A DNA stretch of 64,000 nucleotides from Plantimonas leprariae. Lineage in GTDB: Bacteria > Pseudomonadota > Alphaproteobacteria > Rhizobiales > Rhizobiaceae. Shown piece by piece: positions 9,489 to 18,264 of the stretch. The position numbers and the translations under genes were made by a program. The stretch is taken from positions 1 through 64,000 of the forward strand of contig NZ_VZDO01000016.1 in assembly GCF_008802405.1 (NCBI RefSeq), in the 5' to 3' direction. The number at the start of each line of letters is the position of its first letter. Within the stretch, counting starts at the first letter, position 1. Under the pieces are notes generated by a model that was not told the DNA's origin, searched no databases, and saw nothing but the letters and a program-made list of their open reading frames with translations.

Positions 9489-10520
9489 CTACTGCGCGTT
9501 CGCCGCCTTCTCGTCGTTCGCAGCAGGCGACTTGTCGTTCAAGCCGTCGAACCGCGGATCGAATTCTCCTTCGGCCCTCAGTTCCTTACCCTTGAACTGA
9601 CCGGCGGCCTGCAGGAGGTCGATCGTGTCCTGCTGCGTGGCGAGCGCTTCCCGCCATGCCGGTATGCGCGTCGCCGAGCCGTCGCTGTCGGCGACGATGC
9701 GGGCGTCGTCGGGACCGAGGCGCTGGTCCTTGCGAAGGTATTCCGCGATCCAGACGTCCTTGTTCGCGTTCTTCCAGAGATGCGCGCGGTACCAGTGGAC
9801 CACGAGATCGCGGATTGCCGCCGCCTGGGCGGGGTCGGCGAGCGCCGTCTTGCTGGCGTAAAGGAACTTCAGGTTCGAGCTGGCGCCCGGCGCGTCGGGG
9901 ATCTCCTTCGCGTCGGTGCCCGCGACCGAGGCGAGGTAGCGCGCCCGGTCCGGCTGCTTCAGGACTGCGGCGTCGATCTGGTTGGCGCGAAGCGCGTCGG
10001 CGAACTCGGCGAGGCCGAGATTGACCGGCTCGATGTCCGCGATCGAAAGGCCGGCGGCCCGAAGGTTGCGCAGGACGGTCGCCTGTTGCGACGTGCCGAC
10101 GTTGATGCCCACCTTCCTACCCTTCAGGTCGGCATGCGTCTTGATGCCGGAGTCCGGCGCGGTCGCGAAGATCGTGGAGTCGCCGGAAGTGATGACGGCA
10201 CCGACGATCACCACGTCCGCATCGGAGAACTGCGCCAGGATCGGCGGCACGTCGCCGACCGCGCCGACCTGCGCCGCGCCGGCGCGGATCGCCTCCAGCC
10301 GGAGTGGCCCGCTGGAGAAGTTCGCGAACGACACCTCCGAGGCGAGCTTGTCGCCTTCGCCGGAAAGTTTCAGGAGGCTCGCGGCGTTGTTGGCGTCGTC
10401 GGCGAGGACGAGCTTCACGCCCGCCGGCACCTCGACCGATATCCTGGGCTCCTCGGCATGGGCGGAGCCTGCGAAGGCGAGCGCAAGGCCGAACACCCCG
10501 GCCATCGAACGTTTCAGCAT
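9489..10520 (-). CDS. Aliphatic-sulfonate-type (NitT/TauT) ABC substrate-binding protein
   Basis: A 343-residue secreted protein: signal peptide ending AGSAHAEE, then AGAAQVGAVGDVPP and LKGRKVGINVGTSQQA, the lobes typical of SsuA/NrtA-class binding proteins. The C-terminus is a charged tail after the DPRFDGLN segment. RBS AAAGGA precedes the ATG at 10520. It follows an SsuB-like ATPase by 21 bp and an SsuC-like permease, so it completes a sulfonate-type importer, and the monooxygenase at the head of the same operon would use the imported compound. Alternatives within the class are taurine or another organosulfur ligand. Confidence 0.87.
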   Translation of the reverse strand: MLKRSMAGVFGLALAFAGSAHAEEPRISVEVPAGVKLVLADDANNAASLLKLSGEGDKLASEVSFANFSSGPLRLEAIRAGAAQVGAVGDVPPILAQFSDADVVIVGAVITSGDSTIFATAPDSGIKTHADLKGRKVGINVGTSQQATVLRNLRAAGLSIADIEPVNLGLAEFADALRANQIDAAVLKQPDRARYLASVAGTDAKEIPDAPGASSNLKFLYASKTALADPAQAAAIRDLVVHWYRAHLWKNANKDVWIAEYLRKDQRLGPDDARIVADSDGSATRIPAWREALATQQDTIDLLQAAGQFKGKELRAEGEFDPRFDGLNDKSPAANDEKAANAQ

Positions 10521-10541
10521 CGGGAATCCTTTCCGGTTTGA

Positions 10542-11264
10542 TCAGTGGCTCGGCACGCCGAGACGGTCGAGAATTTCACGGCGAAGCGCGTCGAGACGTT
10601 CCGGCGAGCTCCGTGCATTCCCGACCGGGTGGTCGAAGGAGATGCGGCCGTTCGCGGTGATCGCGATGCGGTCGGCGAGGCGCAGCGCCTCCTCCACGTC
10701 GTGGGTCACGAACAGCACCGCCGGCGCGTGCCGGCGCCGCAACTGCTGCAGGAGGCCGTGCATCTTGAGACGCGTCAGCGCGTCGAGCGCGCTGAACGGC
10801 TCGTCGGCCAGGAGCAATTCGGGATCCCTGGCCAGCGAGCGGGCGAGCGCGACGCGCTGCTGCTCGCCACCGGACAGCGTCTTCGGCCAGGCGTCCGCCT
10901 TGTCGGCGAGGCCGACTTCGGACAACGCGTGGCGCGCCTTGTCGCGTATGCCGGTTCCCGCCAGTCCGAGTATGACGTTGTCGAGCACCCGCATCCAAGG
11001 CAGGAGGCGCGAGTCCTGGAATAGAACGGAGCGGCGCTCGGGCACGTCGATCCTGCCCTCGACATCTGCGTCGAGGCCGGCCACGGCGCGCAGGATGGTG
11101 CTCTTGCCCGAACCGCTGCGGCCGAGAAGCGCGACGAACTCGCCTTGACCGATCTCAAGGTCGATCCCGTCGAGGACGGCGCGTCCGTCGAAGCCGCGCC
11201 GAAGCCCGGCGATCCGTACCGCCGACGGGCGCGTCTCCGTCAATGATCGAGCGATTGACGCCAC
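10542..11264 (-). CDS. ssuB: Sulfonate-type ABC transporter ATP-binding protein
   Basis: A 240-residue ATPase with Walker A GRSGSGKST at 48-56, Q-loop LFQDSRLLPW with the following RVLDNVILGL, signature LSGGE at 130-134, Walker B LLLADEP at 150-156 and H-loop FVTHDVEEA. The RLLPW-VLDNV segment is characteristic of SsuB among NitT/TauT ATPases. Translation starts at GTG 11264, chosen because GGAGGG lies 7 nt before it; no ATG fits. It overlaps the permease gene by 25 bp. It energises uptake through the SsuC-like permease. The symbol is given on family resemblance, not on a tested substrate. Confidence 0.9.
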   Translation of the reverse strand: MASIARSLTETRPSAVRIAGLRRGFDGRAVLDGIDLEIGQGEFVALLGRSGSGKSTILRAVAGLDADVEGRIDVPERRSVLFQDSRLLPWMRVLDNVILGLAGTGIRDKARHALSEVGLADKADAWPKTLSGGEQQRVALARSLARDPELLLADEPFSALDALTRLKMHGLLQQLRRRHAPAVLFVTHDVEEALRLADRIAITANGRISFDHPVGNARSSPERLDALRREILDRLGVPSH

Positions 11265-12094
11265 GACAGGGCCCTCCGTTCGAGGAGGCGCACGAGGGCG
11301 TCCGAGCCGAAGCCGAGGACACCGTAGAGGACCAGCCCGACGAGCACGACGTCGGTCTGGCCGTAGATCCGGGCCTGCGTGATCATGAAGCCGATGCCGC
11401 TCGTCGCATTGACCGTCTCGACCACGACGAGCGCGGTCCAGGAATGGGTGACGGCGAGCCGGAGGCCGGTGAAGAAGCCCGGCAGCGAAGCCGGAAAGAC
11501 GATGTGACGGAGAAAGCGGCCGCGTGACAGGGCGACCGTCTGGCCGAGTTCGACATAGCGCCGGTCGATGCCGCGCAGGCCCGCATGGGTGTTGATGTAG
11601 ATCGGTACCATCGTGCCGAGCGCGATGATCGCGATCTTCATCGCCTCGCCGATGCCGAGCCAGATGATGAACAGCGGGATCAGCGCGAGGTTCGGGATGG
11701 AGCGCTTCACCTGCACGAGGCCGTCGACGAGCGCGTCGCCGAGCCGGGTCAGCCCGGCGATCACCGCCAGGACGAAGCCCGTAGCGATGCCGATCGAAAG
11801 GCCGAGTGCGGCGCGCTGCAGCGACGCGGCGATGTCGGTGGCGAGCGTGCCGCTGCCGACCATCTCGGCGAACGAGGCGATGACGGCGTCGGGGCCGGGC
11901 ATCTTCGCCGGCGAGATCCAGCCGGCCCCGGACGCGACGTACCAGAGAAGGAGAACGAGAGCCGGGCCGAGGAGGCGCTGCCCCGGCAGCGGCGCTCGCG
12001 GCAGGAGCGCTCGCGACGCCGCAGGGGGAGGCGCGTTTCGGGCGGAGGCGCGCCGCAGGAAGGCGGCGGGCGTGGTGAAGCTGATGAAGGTCAT
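11240..12094 (-). CDS. ssuC: Sulfonate-type ABC transporter permease
   Basis: A 284-residue membrane protein with about six predicted helices and a BPD_transp_1 core; the EAA loop is seen around ELGQTVALSRGRFLRHIVFPASLPGFFTGL. The first 50 residues are cytosolic and Ala/Arg/Pro-rich. GGAGG lies upstream of the ATG at 12094. It is 19 bp downstream of the NtaA-type monooxygenase and overlaps the ATPase, so enzyme and importer are co-expressed. This is the inner-membrane channel of the SsuABC-like system. Confidence 0.9.
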   Translation of the reverse strand: MTFISFTTPAAFLRRASARNAPPPAASRALLPRAPLPGQRLLGPALVLLLWYVASGAGWISPAKMPGPDAVIASFAEMVGSGTLATDIAASLQRAALGLSIGIATGFVLAVIAGLTRLGDALVDGLVQVKRSIPNLALIPLFIIWLGIGEAMKIAIIALGTMVPIYINTHAGLRGIDRRYVELGQTVALSRGRFLRHIVFPASLPGFFTGLRLAVTHSWTALVVVETVNATSGIGFMITQARIYGQTDVVLVGLVLYGVLGFGSDALVRLLERRALSWRQSLDH

Positions 12095-12113
12095 CGGGGG
12101 CCTCCCTTCCGGC

Positions 12114-13466
12114 TCACTCGGCCGCGGCCGCGAACCCGGCGGCGACGCGACGAGCCTTGGAGGGGCGGTCGAGCCCCAGATGCTCGCGCAGCGTCGTGCC
12201 CTCGTAGTCCTCGCGGAACAGACCCTGGCTTCTCAGGATCGGCAGCACTTCCGTGACGAAGCTCTCCAGCGAGCTGGGCAGGGCCGGCGGGATGAGGTTG
12301 AAGCCGTCCGCCGCGCCGTTCCCGAACCATTCGACGATCGTCGCGGCCACCTGCTCGGGTGTCCCCGTCGCGATACGGTGGCCGCGCCCGGCGCTGAGGC
12401 GGCGCAGGAGCTGGCGGAGCGTCAGCGTCTCCGTCGCGGTCAGGTGGTGGACGAGGTCGTGCCGGCTCTTCTGGTTGCCGCCCTGTTCGCGCGCCGGCAC
12501 GCGGACAACGGCGTCGAGGTCGTGGTTAGAGAAGTCGATGCCGGTGATGCGGGCGAGTTGGGCGAGGCCGTAGGTCGGCAGCGTCAGGTTCTCGAACGTG
12601 TCCTGCAGTGCCCTCGCTTCCGCTTCCGTGCCGCCGATGAAGAACGACAGGCCGGGAAGGATCAGCACCTTGTCGGGATCGCGCCCGTGCGCCCGGACTC
12701 GGGACTTGATGTCGGCGTAGAACCCCTGCGCCTCGTCGAGGACGGGCTGAGCGGTGAAGATCGCCTCGGCGTAGCGGGCTGCCAGTTCCTTGCCGGGCTC
12801 CGACGAGCCGGCCTGGAAGATGACGGGACGCCCCTGCGGCGAGCGGGGGATCTCGAGCGGTCCCGCGACGCGGAAGTGCGGTCCGGCGTGGTCGAGGCGG
12901 TCGATGCGATCCGGGTCGACGAAGACGCCGCCCGCCTTGTCACCGACGATGGCGTCGTCGTTCCAGCTGTCCCAGAGGCCGAAGGCGACGTCGAGGAACT
13001 CGGCCGCCCGCCCGTAGCGCGCGTCCGGGTCCGGATGGTGCTCGAAGCCGAAGTTGGCGGCGGCTTCCGCGTTCGCCGTCGTCACGACGTTCCAGGCGGC
13101 GCGGCCGCGGCTGACATGGTCGAGCGTCGCGAAGCGGCGAGCGATGCCGTAGGGGTCGTTGTAGGTGGTGGAGGCCGTCGCCACGAGGCCGATGCGCTCC
13201 GTGACGCCGGAAAGCGCCGCGATCAGCGTGAAGGGGTCGAGCGAGTCCCAGGGGCGGTCCTGCGAGCGGTCCTTCAGCACTGGATGGTCGGCGAAGAAGA
13301 TCGCGTCGAGCTTGGCCTTTTCCGCGAGGCGCGCGAGGCGACGGTAGTGCTCGATGTCGGTGACGGCCGAAACGTCGGTTTCCGGCAGGCGCCATGCCGC
13401 CTCGTGCTGGCCGACATTGCGCAGGAAGGCGTTCAGATGGATCTGGCGACGCTTGGCTGCAGGCAT
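12114..13466 (-). CDS. NtaA/SnaA/DszA-type FMN-dependent monooxygenase
   Basis: A 450-residue luciferase-like enzyme: TERIGLVATASTTYNDPYG, FATLDHVSRGRAAWNVVTT, LWDSWNDDAIVGDK and [18 protein letters not shown] are all present, as is the C-terminal TPEQVAATIVEWFGNGAADGF block. The ATG at 13466 follows AGGAGG with 5-6 nt spacing; an in-frame ATG 24 bp upstream lacks this. The gene is placed between a flavin reductase, which can supply FMNH2, and the Ssu-type importer. It probably desulfonates or cleaves an imported organosulfur compound. It is one of six luciferase-like enzymes in the first 24 kb. Confidence 0.92.
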   Translation of the reverse strand: MPAAKRRQIHLNAFLRNVGQHEAAWRLPETDVSAVTDIEHYRRLARLAEKAKLDAIFFADHPVLKDRSQDRPWDSLDPFTLIAALSGVTERIGLVATASTTYNDPYGIARRFATLDHVSRGRAAWNVVTTANAEAAANFGFEHHPDPDARYGRAAEFLDVAFGLWDSWNDDAIVGDKAGGVFVDPDRIDRLDHAGPHFRVAGPLEIPRSPQGRPVIFQAGSSEPGKELAARYAEAIFTAQPVLDEAQGFYADIKSRVRAHGRDPDKVLILPGLSFFIGGTEAEARALQDTFENLTLPTYGLAQLARITGIDFSNHDLDAVVRVPAREQGGNQKSRHDLVHHLTATETLTLRQLLRRLSAGRGHRIATGTPEQVAATIVEWFGNGAADGFNLIPPALPSSLESFVTEVLPILRSQGLFREDYEGTTLREHLGLDRPSKARRVAAGFAAAAE

Positions 13467-13531
13467 GACATCCTCCTTCGTGGCAGGCATCGGGCCGGCG
13501 CGTGGCGGCGGAACCCGCCGTAGCCCCCGGT

Positions 13532-14095
13532 TCAGTCGGAGCGTTCGGCGAGTTCGGCGTACCGGCCGTCCACCCAGACGAGGCCAGGTCCCTGCGAGAC
13601 CTCGACCGCCCGGACCGTTCCCAGAACGAGTGCATGGCTGTGGCGCTCGATCACGTGCTCGACCTCGCAGTCGATGGCGGCGAGCGCGCCTTCGAGAGCG
13701 AGGGCGCCGGTGACGAGCGGGTGCCAGTCCGCTCCCTCGTAGCGGCTCGCGCCCTTCAGGCCGCCGAAGCCGGCGAAGCGGTCGGCGACGGCCCGCTGGT
13801 CGGCGCGAAGCACGTTGACGCAGAAAAGTCCGTGGCGGCGGATTGCTTCCCAGGTCGAAGAGGCGAGGTTGATGCTCACCGCCATCGTCTCGGGCTCCAT
13901 CGACAGCGAATGCGCCGATGTCACGGTCGCGCCCGTGCGGCCGTCGCCGATGCCGGCGGTCACGACGCTGACACCGCCGGCGAGCGTGCGCATGGCCTGC
14001 TTGAGGCCGAGCCCGCGCGCCGGCGTCGGCGCCTGGACGGCCTCGGCGGCCGCGCCGGAACGACGGAAAGCGGCAGGGACGGAATGCAGGGTCAT
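13532..14095 (-). CDS. Flavin reductase domain protein (FMN reductase component)
   Basis: The 187-residue protein has the HpaC/NtaB-type flavin reductase fold: MRTLAGGVSVVTAGIGD, GATVTSAHSLSMEPETMAVSIN and GLFCVNVLRADQ, with a late HALVLGTVRAVE strand. It would reduce FMN with NAD(P)H and hand it to the flavin monooxygenases. The stop codon is followed after 65 bp by the NtaA-type gene, and its ATG overlaps the hydrolase stop by 4 bp. It is the only flavin reductase recognised in the window, so it may serve several of the six monooxygenases. Confidence 0.88.
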   Translation of the reverse strand: MTLHSVPAAFRRSGAAAEAVQAPTPARGLGLKQAMRTLAGGVSVVTAGIGDGRTGATVTSAHSLSMEPETMAVSINLASSTWEAIRRHGLFCVNVLRADQRAVADRFAGFGGLKGASRYEGADWHPLVTGALALEGALAAIDCEVEHVIERHSHALVLGTVRAVEVSQGPGLVWVDGRYAELAERSD

Positions 14096-14745
14096 CGTAC
14101 TGTCTGTCTCCCGAAGGCTCGGCCGCCGAACCCGGCAGCGGCACCGAAAAGGGCGTAGGAGTCGCGGCGAGGGGGGCGTACGCTCGACGCCGGCGGAACA
14201 TGCCGGCCCAAGCGACCGCGAAGGCCGTCGGCGATGGTTCGCCCCTCGTCCCACGGCCCGAAGCCGCTCGCGATGTTGATGTGTCCGACCTGTCCCAGAT
14301 CGAGGAACGCCGATCCCCAGCGCCTCGCCTGCCGCTCGGCCGCCCGGATGTCCATGAACGGGTCGTTGCGGCTCGCCACGAGGATTGAGGCGAAGGGCAG
14401 TTCGACGCGCTGCGCCGCGGCGAACTCGATCACGGCCGGGTGCGTGTCGGCCAAAGGCTTTACCTCCGCCGGCGCGACGAGCAACGCGCCGCCGACATGC
14501 GCGGCGGTCGGCCGGTCTGCGAGCGCCGCGATGAGGGCGCAGCCGAGGCTGTGCCCGACGAGGACGACGCCCGGCGGGCTGGCCGCTATCCGCGCTTCCA
14601 GCGTATGGATCCAGTCGGCGAGCTGCGGATGCCCGAAGTCCTCCTGCTCGACGAGCTCGGCCGTTGGATCGTCGCTCGCCCAGTGATGCTGCCAATGTCC
14701 TTTCGGCGAACCGAAAAGGCCGGGAACGATCAAGGTCTCTGCCAT
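14092..14745 (-). CDS. RBBP9/YdeN-family alpha/beta hydrolase
   Basis: A 217-residue serine hydrolase: the N-terminal LIVPGLFGSPKGHWQHHW is the family hallmark, VLVGHSLGCAL holds the nucleophile Ser in GHSLG, and RNDPFMD plus QVGHINIASGFG supply the likely Asp and His. The start at 14745 (ATG of MAETLIVPG) is favoured over one 48 bp upstream because the extra residues match nothing. It is the first gene of the operon running to 9489, diverging from an SDR gene. Such hydrolases accompany sulfonate/sulfur gene sets in proteobacteria, but the ester or amide cleaved is unknown. Confidence 0.85.
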   Translation of the reverse strand: MAETLIVPGLFGSPKGHWQHHWASDDPTAELVEQEDFGHPQLADWIHTLEARIAASPPGVVLVGHSLGCALIAALADRPTAAHVGGALLVAPAEVKPLADTHPAVIEFAAAQRVELPFASILVASRNDPFMDIRAAERQARRWGSAFLDLGQVGHINIASGFGPWDEGRTIADGLRGRLGRHVPPASSVRPPRRDSYALFGAAAGFGGRAFGRQTVR

Positions 14746-14836
14746 CGTGCTCAACTTCGGCGGGCTCGGCCTCAACATCGACGGGCTCGGCACGGAGGTT
14801 AGGCGCAGCCGTGCGGGGCGGGGAGGAAAAAACTAC

Positions 14837-14855
14837 CAAATTAATAGATAATTTG
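14837..14855. promoter_or_regulatory. AT-rich inverted repeat between divergent hydrolase and SDR genes
   Basis: CAAATTA (14837-14843) and TAATTTG (14849-14855) form a perfect 7-bp inverted repeat with a 5-nt spacer, 92 bp upstream of the hydrolase ATG and 167 bp upstream of the SDR start. In this GC-rich DNA such an AT block stands out. It is a good candidate for a shared operator controlling the sulfonate operon. Confidence 0.5.
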
Positions 14856-15021
14856 AGATTGCGTGCCGTCGGCCGAACCGCTCGTTCGTCCTAAGCGGGT
14901 GATCAGGCGAAACTGGTCGCCGACGCGCTATCGACGACGTTGTACAGGACCGCTTCACGCGCCGTGCACGCCGCCGTATCCGCGTTTCGAAGTGTGGATC
15001 GGATGGGAAAGGATCTTGTCG

Positions 15022-15780
15022 TTGGAAGCGAAGGGCGAACTCGCGGGGCGCATCGCGATAGTGACCGGCAGTAGCCGCAACATCGGTCGCGCGATCGCGC
15101 TGTCCTTGGCGGAAGCCGGTGCGGCAATCCTCGTTCACGCTCGTGGTTCGAAACCGGAGGCCGAGGCGGTGGCGGCCGAAATCCGAGCCGCTGGCGGCCG
15201 TGCCGCCGTCGCGCTCGGCGACGTGGCGAAGCCGGAGGACACCAGACGGATCGCCAAGGCAGCGCTGCAGGCCTTCGGACGGATCGACATCCTGGTGAAC
15301 AACGCGGCCGTCCGGCGCGAGGCGGAGTTCGGTACGGTCGACTATTCCGACTGGCGCGAAGTGCTGGGCACGATCCTCGACGGCGCGTTCCTCCTGACGC
15401 AAGCCTGTTTGCCCGAGCTGAAGCGCTCGGGCGCCGGTTCGGTCGTCAACATCGGCGGCCTCACCGGGCACACGGGCGCCGAGAAGCGCGTGCACGTGGT
15501 CGCCGCGAAGGCGGGGCTCGTCGGGTTGACCAAGGCGCTGGCGCACGACCTCGCGCCGCAGGCCATCACGGTGAACTGCGTCAGCCCCGGCATGATCGAC
15601 ACCGTGCGCGGCGCGAGCGCGCCGAGCAATCCCGCCCATCACGCGACGCGCCGGACCCTCGTCGGCCGGCGCGGCACGCCGGAAGAGGTCGCCGCGGCGG
15701 TTCGCTATCTCTGCGGACCGCAGGCCCGTTTCGTCACCGGGCAGACCATCCACGTCAACGGCGGCACCTACCTGCCTTGA
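15022..15780 (+). CDS. SDR-family protein lacking the canonical catalytic Ser-Tyr
   Basis: The reading frame opens earlier, but homology starts at LAGRIAIVTGSSRNIG, so the TTG at 15022 is chosen; AAAGGA lies 8 nt upstream and the product is a normal 252 residues. The NAD(P) loop TGSSRNIG is at 15-22 and NNAA at 93-96, and the C-terminal VNGGTYLP end is typical. The catalytic pair is altered: where Ser is expected there is NIGGLTG, and the YxxxK site reads VHVVAAK, with only the Lys (about 163) kept. It may bind cofactor with a different chemistry. It is the only plus-strand gene in the sulfur region, flanked by unit B (divergent) and unit C (convergent). Confidence 0.85.
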   Translation: MEAKGELAGRIAIVTGSSRNIGRAIALSLAEAGAAILVHARGSKPEAEAVAAEIRAAGGRAAVALGDVAKPEDTRRIAKAALQAFGRIDILVNNAAVRREAEFGTVDYSDWREVLGTILDGAFLLTQACLPELKRSGAGSVVNIGGLTGHTGAEKRVHVVAAKAGLVGLTKALAHDLAPQAITVNCVSPGMIDTVRGASAPSNPAHHATRRTLVGRRGTPEEVAAAVRYLCGPQARFVTGQTIHVNGGTYLP

Positions 15781-15808
15781 CTGGCAGGGACAGGCTTGCC
15801 GTTCCCCG

Positions 15809-16873
15809 CTACTTGCGGCCGAAGACCTCGCCGAACTTCGCGAGCACCTGCTTCGCCTCGTCGCCGCCGATCTCGACATCGGCGTAGAGCGGCTTCAGGT
15901 CCTCGAGCTTCGGCAGGCGGTCGGGCGGCGTCGCCTTCTCGCTCGTCGGCCAGTACGAGCCGGCCTTCGCGACCAGCGTCTGGCCTTCCGGGCTGACCAG
16001 CACCTCCTGCAGCAGCTTGGCGGCGGCGGGATGCGGGCCGCCCTTGAAGATGGCGCTCTGCTGCTCGACCACCACGGCGCCCTCGTCGAGCACGTAGAAA
16101 TCGATGGGCTGTCCCTGCTCCTTGGCGGTGACGACGTTCTGCGAGGACGTCATCGGCGAGAGCGTGCGCTCGCCGGAGGCGAGGATCCGCACGGACTCGG
16201 CGTTGCCGCGATTGAACAGGATGTTCTGCGCAGCGAGCTTGGCGAGCGTCTCCCAGTCGGTCTTCTTCGTGTCGAGGAAGGCGATCAGGAAGGTAAGGTT
16301 CGAGGCTGCGACCTTCGGGTCGGAGAAGGTGAGCTGGTCCTTCCATTTCGGGTCGGCGAAGTCCGCGAGCTTCTTCGGCAGCGCCGAGGCGTCGGGATAA
16401 GTCTCGGTGTTGTAGGCGGCCGTCAAGAGGAACACGGTCGGCACGTAGTAGGCGCCGCTCGCCTGCTTGAACTCAGGCTCGATGCCGTGGAATTCCTTGA
16501 CCTCGTAGGGCTCCAGAAAGTCCCGCTTCACCCAGTCGTCGGCGACGGACTTCTCGTTGATCAGAACGACGTCGGGCCGCGTCGCGCCCGCCGCCTTTTC
16601 CGCCTCGATGGCGGGGATGAGGTCCAGCGTCTGCTTCTGGACGATCTTCAGCGCCACATCGGGGAAGTTCTCGCGCCAGAAGGCGGAAAGCGCGGCGTTC
16701 GTCTCCTTCCGGTAGGCGTTGTAGAACACGACCTCGCCTTCCTTCGACGCGGCCGAGTAGAGATCGGCGAAGCGCTCGGGCAGGGTGTCGGCGGCGGCCG
16801 CGAGGCCGGACAGCGCGAGGAGCCCCAGGGCTGCGAGCGAACGGGCGACGCCGTTCGGAATGGTGCGGATCAA
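15809..16873 (-). CDS. Fe(III)/phosphonate-class ABC substrate-binding protein
   Basis: A 354-residue periplasmic protein of the AfuA/FbpA/PhnS class: LYSAASKEGEVVFYNAYRKET, then PAIEAEKAAGATRPDVVLIN and the TFSDPKVAASN hinge region, ending near LAKFGEVFGRK. The frame has no ATG; TTG at 16873 is used, with AGGAGG about 7 nt upstream and a good signal peptide (LLALSGLAAAAD). It is the last gene of unit C, 29 bp after the NtaA-type enzyme. The matching permease and ATPase are at 19859-22713. Binding of an organic compound is more likely than iron, given the flavoenzymes in the operon. Confidence 0.87.
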   Translation of the reverse strand: MIRTIPNGVARSLAALGLLALSGLAAAADTLPERFADLYSAASKEGEVVFYNAYRKETNAALSAFWRENFPDVALKIVQKQTLDLIPAIEAEKAAGATRPDVVLINEKSVADDWVKRDFLEPYEVKEFHGIEPEFKQASGAYYVPTVFLLTAAYNTETYPDASALPKKLADFADPKWKDQLTFSDPKVAASNLTFLIAFLDTKKTDWETLAKLAAQNILFNRGNAESVRILASGERTLSPMTSSQNVVTAKEQGQPIDFYVLDEGAVVVEQQSAIFKGGPHPAAAKLLQEVLVSPEGQTLVAKAGSYWPTSEKATPPDRLPKLEDLKPLYADVEIGGDEAKQVLAKFGEVFGRK

Positions 16874-16902
16874 CGGAAGGCCTCCTGGCAAAGGCGCGCG
16901 GC

Positions 16903-18264
16903 TCAGACCGCAGCGGATGGGTGTTGCGCGCGACCGGCGCGGTCGGCGGGGCGGGCGAGGCCGAGATGGTCGCGGAGCGTCGCGCCCTCGTAATCGGCGC
17001 GCACGAGCCCGCGGGCCCGCAGCTCCGGAACGACCATCCGGGCGAAATCCTCGAGGCCGCCCGGCAGGGTCGGCGGCATGACGTTGAAGCCATCCGCCGC
17101 GCCTTCGCGAAATCGCTCCTCCATCGCGTCGGCGATCTGTTCCGGCGTTCCGACGACCTGCCAGTGACCGCGCGCGCCGGCGACGCGCAGCGCGAGCTGG
17201 CGGATGCTGAGGCCCTCGCGTCGCGCAAGGTCGAGCATCAGCGTCTGGCGGCTCTTGCTTGCGTTGATCTCGTCCACCGCTTCCGGCAGGGGCCCGTCGA
17301 TCGGCAGGTGCGACAGTGAAACGCCGAGGCGGTGCTCGAGGATGGTCAACCCGACGGATGGGTGGATCAGCTCCTGCAACTCGTCGAACTTCGCCTGGGC
17401 TTCGGCTTCCGTCGCACCGACCACCGGGAAGATGCCGGGCAGGATCTTCACCTCGTCCGCATGCCGGCCGTATCGCGGCAGGCGTTCCTTCAGGCCGCGA
17501 TAGAAGGCTTGCGCCTCGGCGAGCGTCTGCTGCGCGGTGAAGACGACCTCCGCGGTCGCCGCCGCGAGTTCCTGTCCGGCTTCCGACGAGCCGGCCTGGA
17601 CGAGGACCGGCCAGCCTTGCGGCGGGCGAGGTATGTTGAGGGGACCCCGCACCTTGAAGCGTTCGCCCGCGTGGTTGGGAGGATGCATCTTCGCCGGGTC
17701 GAGGAAGATGCCGCTCGCCTTGTCGCGCGGAAACGCGTCGTCCTCCCAGCTGTCCCAGAGGGCACGAACGACCGCGGCGAACTCGGTCGCCCGCGCGTAG
17801 CGCTCGGCATGCGGCGGATGGGCGTCGAGACCGAAATTGTACGCCTCCTCCTCGTTGCCAGAAGTGACGAGGTTCCAGCCGGCGCGTCCGCCGCTGATAT
17901 GGTCGATCGACGCGAACTTGCGGGCGAGCGTGTAGGGCTCGTTGTAGGTGGTGGAGGCCGTCGCGACGAGGCCGATGCGGCTGGTGACGGTCGCCAGCGC
18001 CGCGAGCAGTGTCAGCGGCTCGAACTGCGCCACGTAGTGGGTGGCGAAGCGCGACAGCGAGTTCCAGTCGTGGCCGCGCGCCCCGGCGCTGTCGGCGAGG
18101 AACAGGAGGTCGAACTTCGCCTCCTCCGCCAGCTTCGCCACCGCCGCGTAGTGCGCGAAGTTGATGCCGGCGTCGGCCTGTGCGGACGGGTGACGCCATG
18201 CGGCCGCGTGGTGGCCGGTCGGGTAGAGGAAGGCGCCGAGCGCCATGGTGCGAGGGGCGATCAT
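16903..18264 (-). CDS. NtaA/SnaA/DszA-type FMN-dependent monooxygenase
   Basis: A 453-residue luciferase-like enzyme with [69 protein letters not shown] and the C-terminal GAADGFNVMPP block. The ATG at 18264 overlaps the stop of the FAD oxidoreductase by 4 bp; a longer in-frame extension is arginine-rich shadow sequence. It is closely similar in layout to the enzymes at 12114 and 22772. It acts in the cytosol with reduced FMN. With the neighbouring importer and FAD enzyme it should process one imported compound; the chemistry is not readable from the sequence. Confidence 0.92.
   Translation of the reverse strand: MIAPRTMALGAFLYPTGHHAAAWRHPSAQADAGINFAHYAAVAKLAEEAKFDLLFLADSAGARGHDWNSLSRFATHYVAQFEPLTLLAALATVTSRIGLVATASTTYNEPYTLARKFASIDHISGGRAGWNLVTSGNEEEAYNFGLDAHPPHAERYARATEFAAVVRALWDSWEDDAFPRDKASGIFLDPAKMHPPNHAGERFKVRGPLNIPRPPQGWPVLVQAGSSEAGQELAAATAEVVFTAQQTLAEAQAFYRGLKERLPRYGRHADEVKILPGIFPVVGATEAEAQAKFDELQELIHPSVGLTILEHRLGVSLSHLPIDGPLPEAVDEINASKSRQTLMLDLARREGLSIRQLALRVAGARGHWQVVGTPEQIADAMEERFREGAADGFNVMPPTLPGGLEDFARMVVPELRARGLVRADYEGATLRDHLGLARPADRAGRAQHPSAAV

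Noticed and set aside
15783-15800. GGCAGG...CTTGCC hairpin between the convergent SDR and binding-protein genes as a bidirectional terminator
   Set aside because: The stem is only six pairs with one wobble and lacks a T-run, so support is too weak for a feature.
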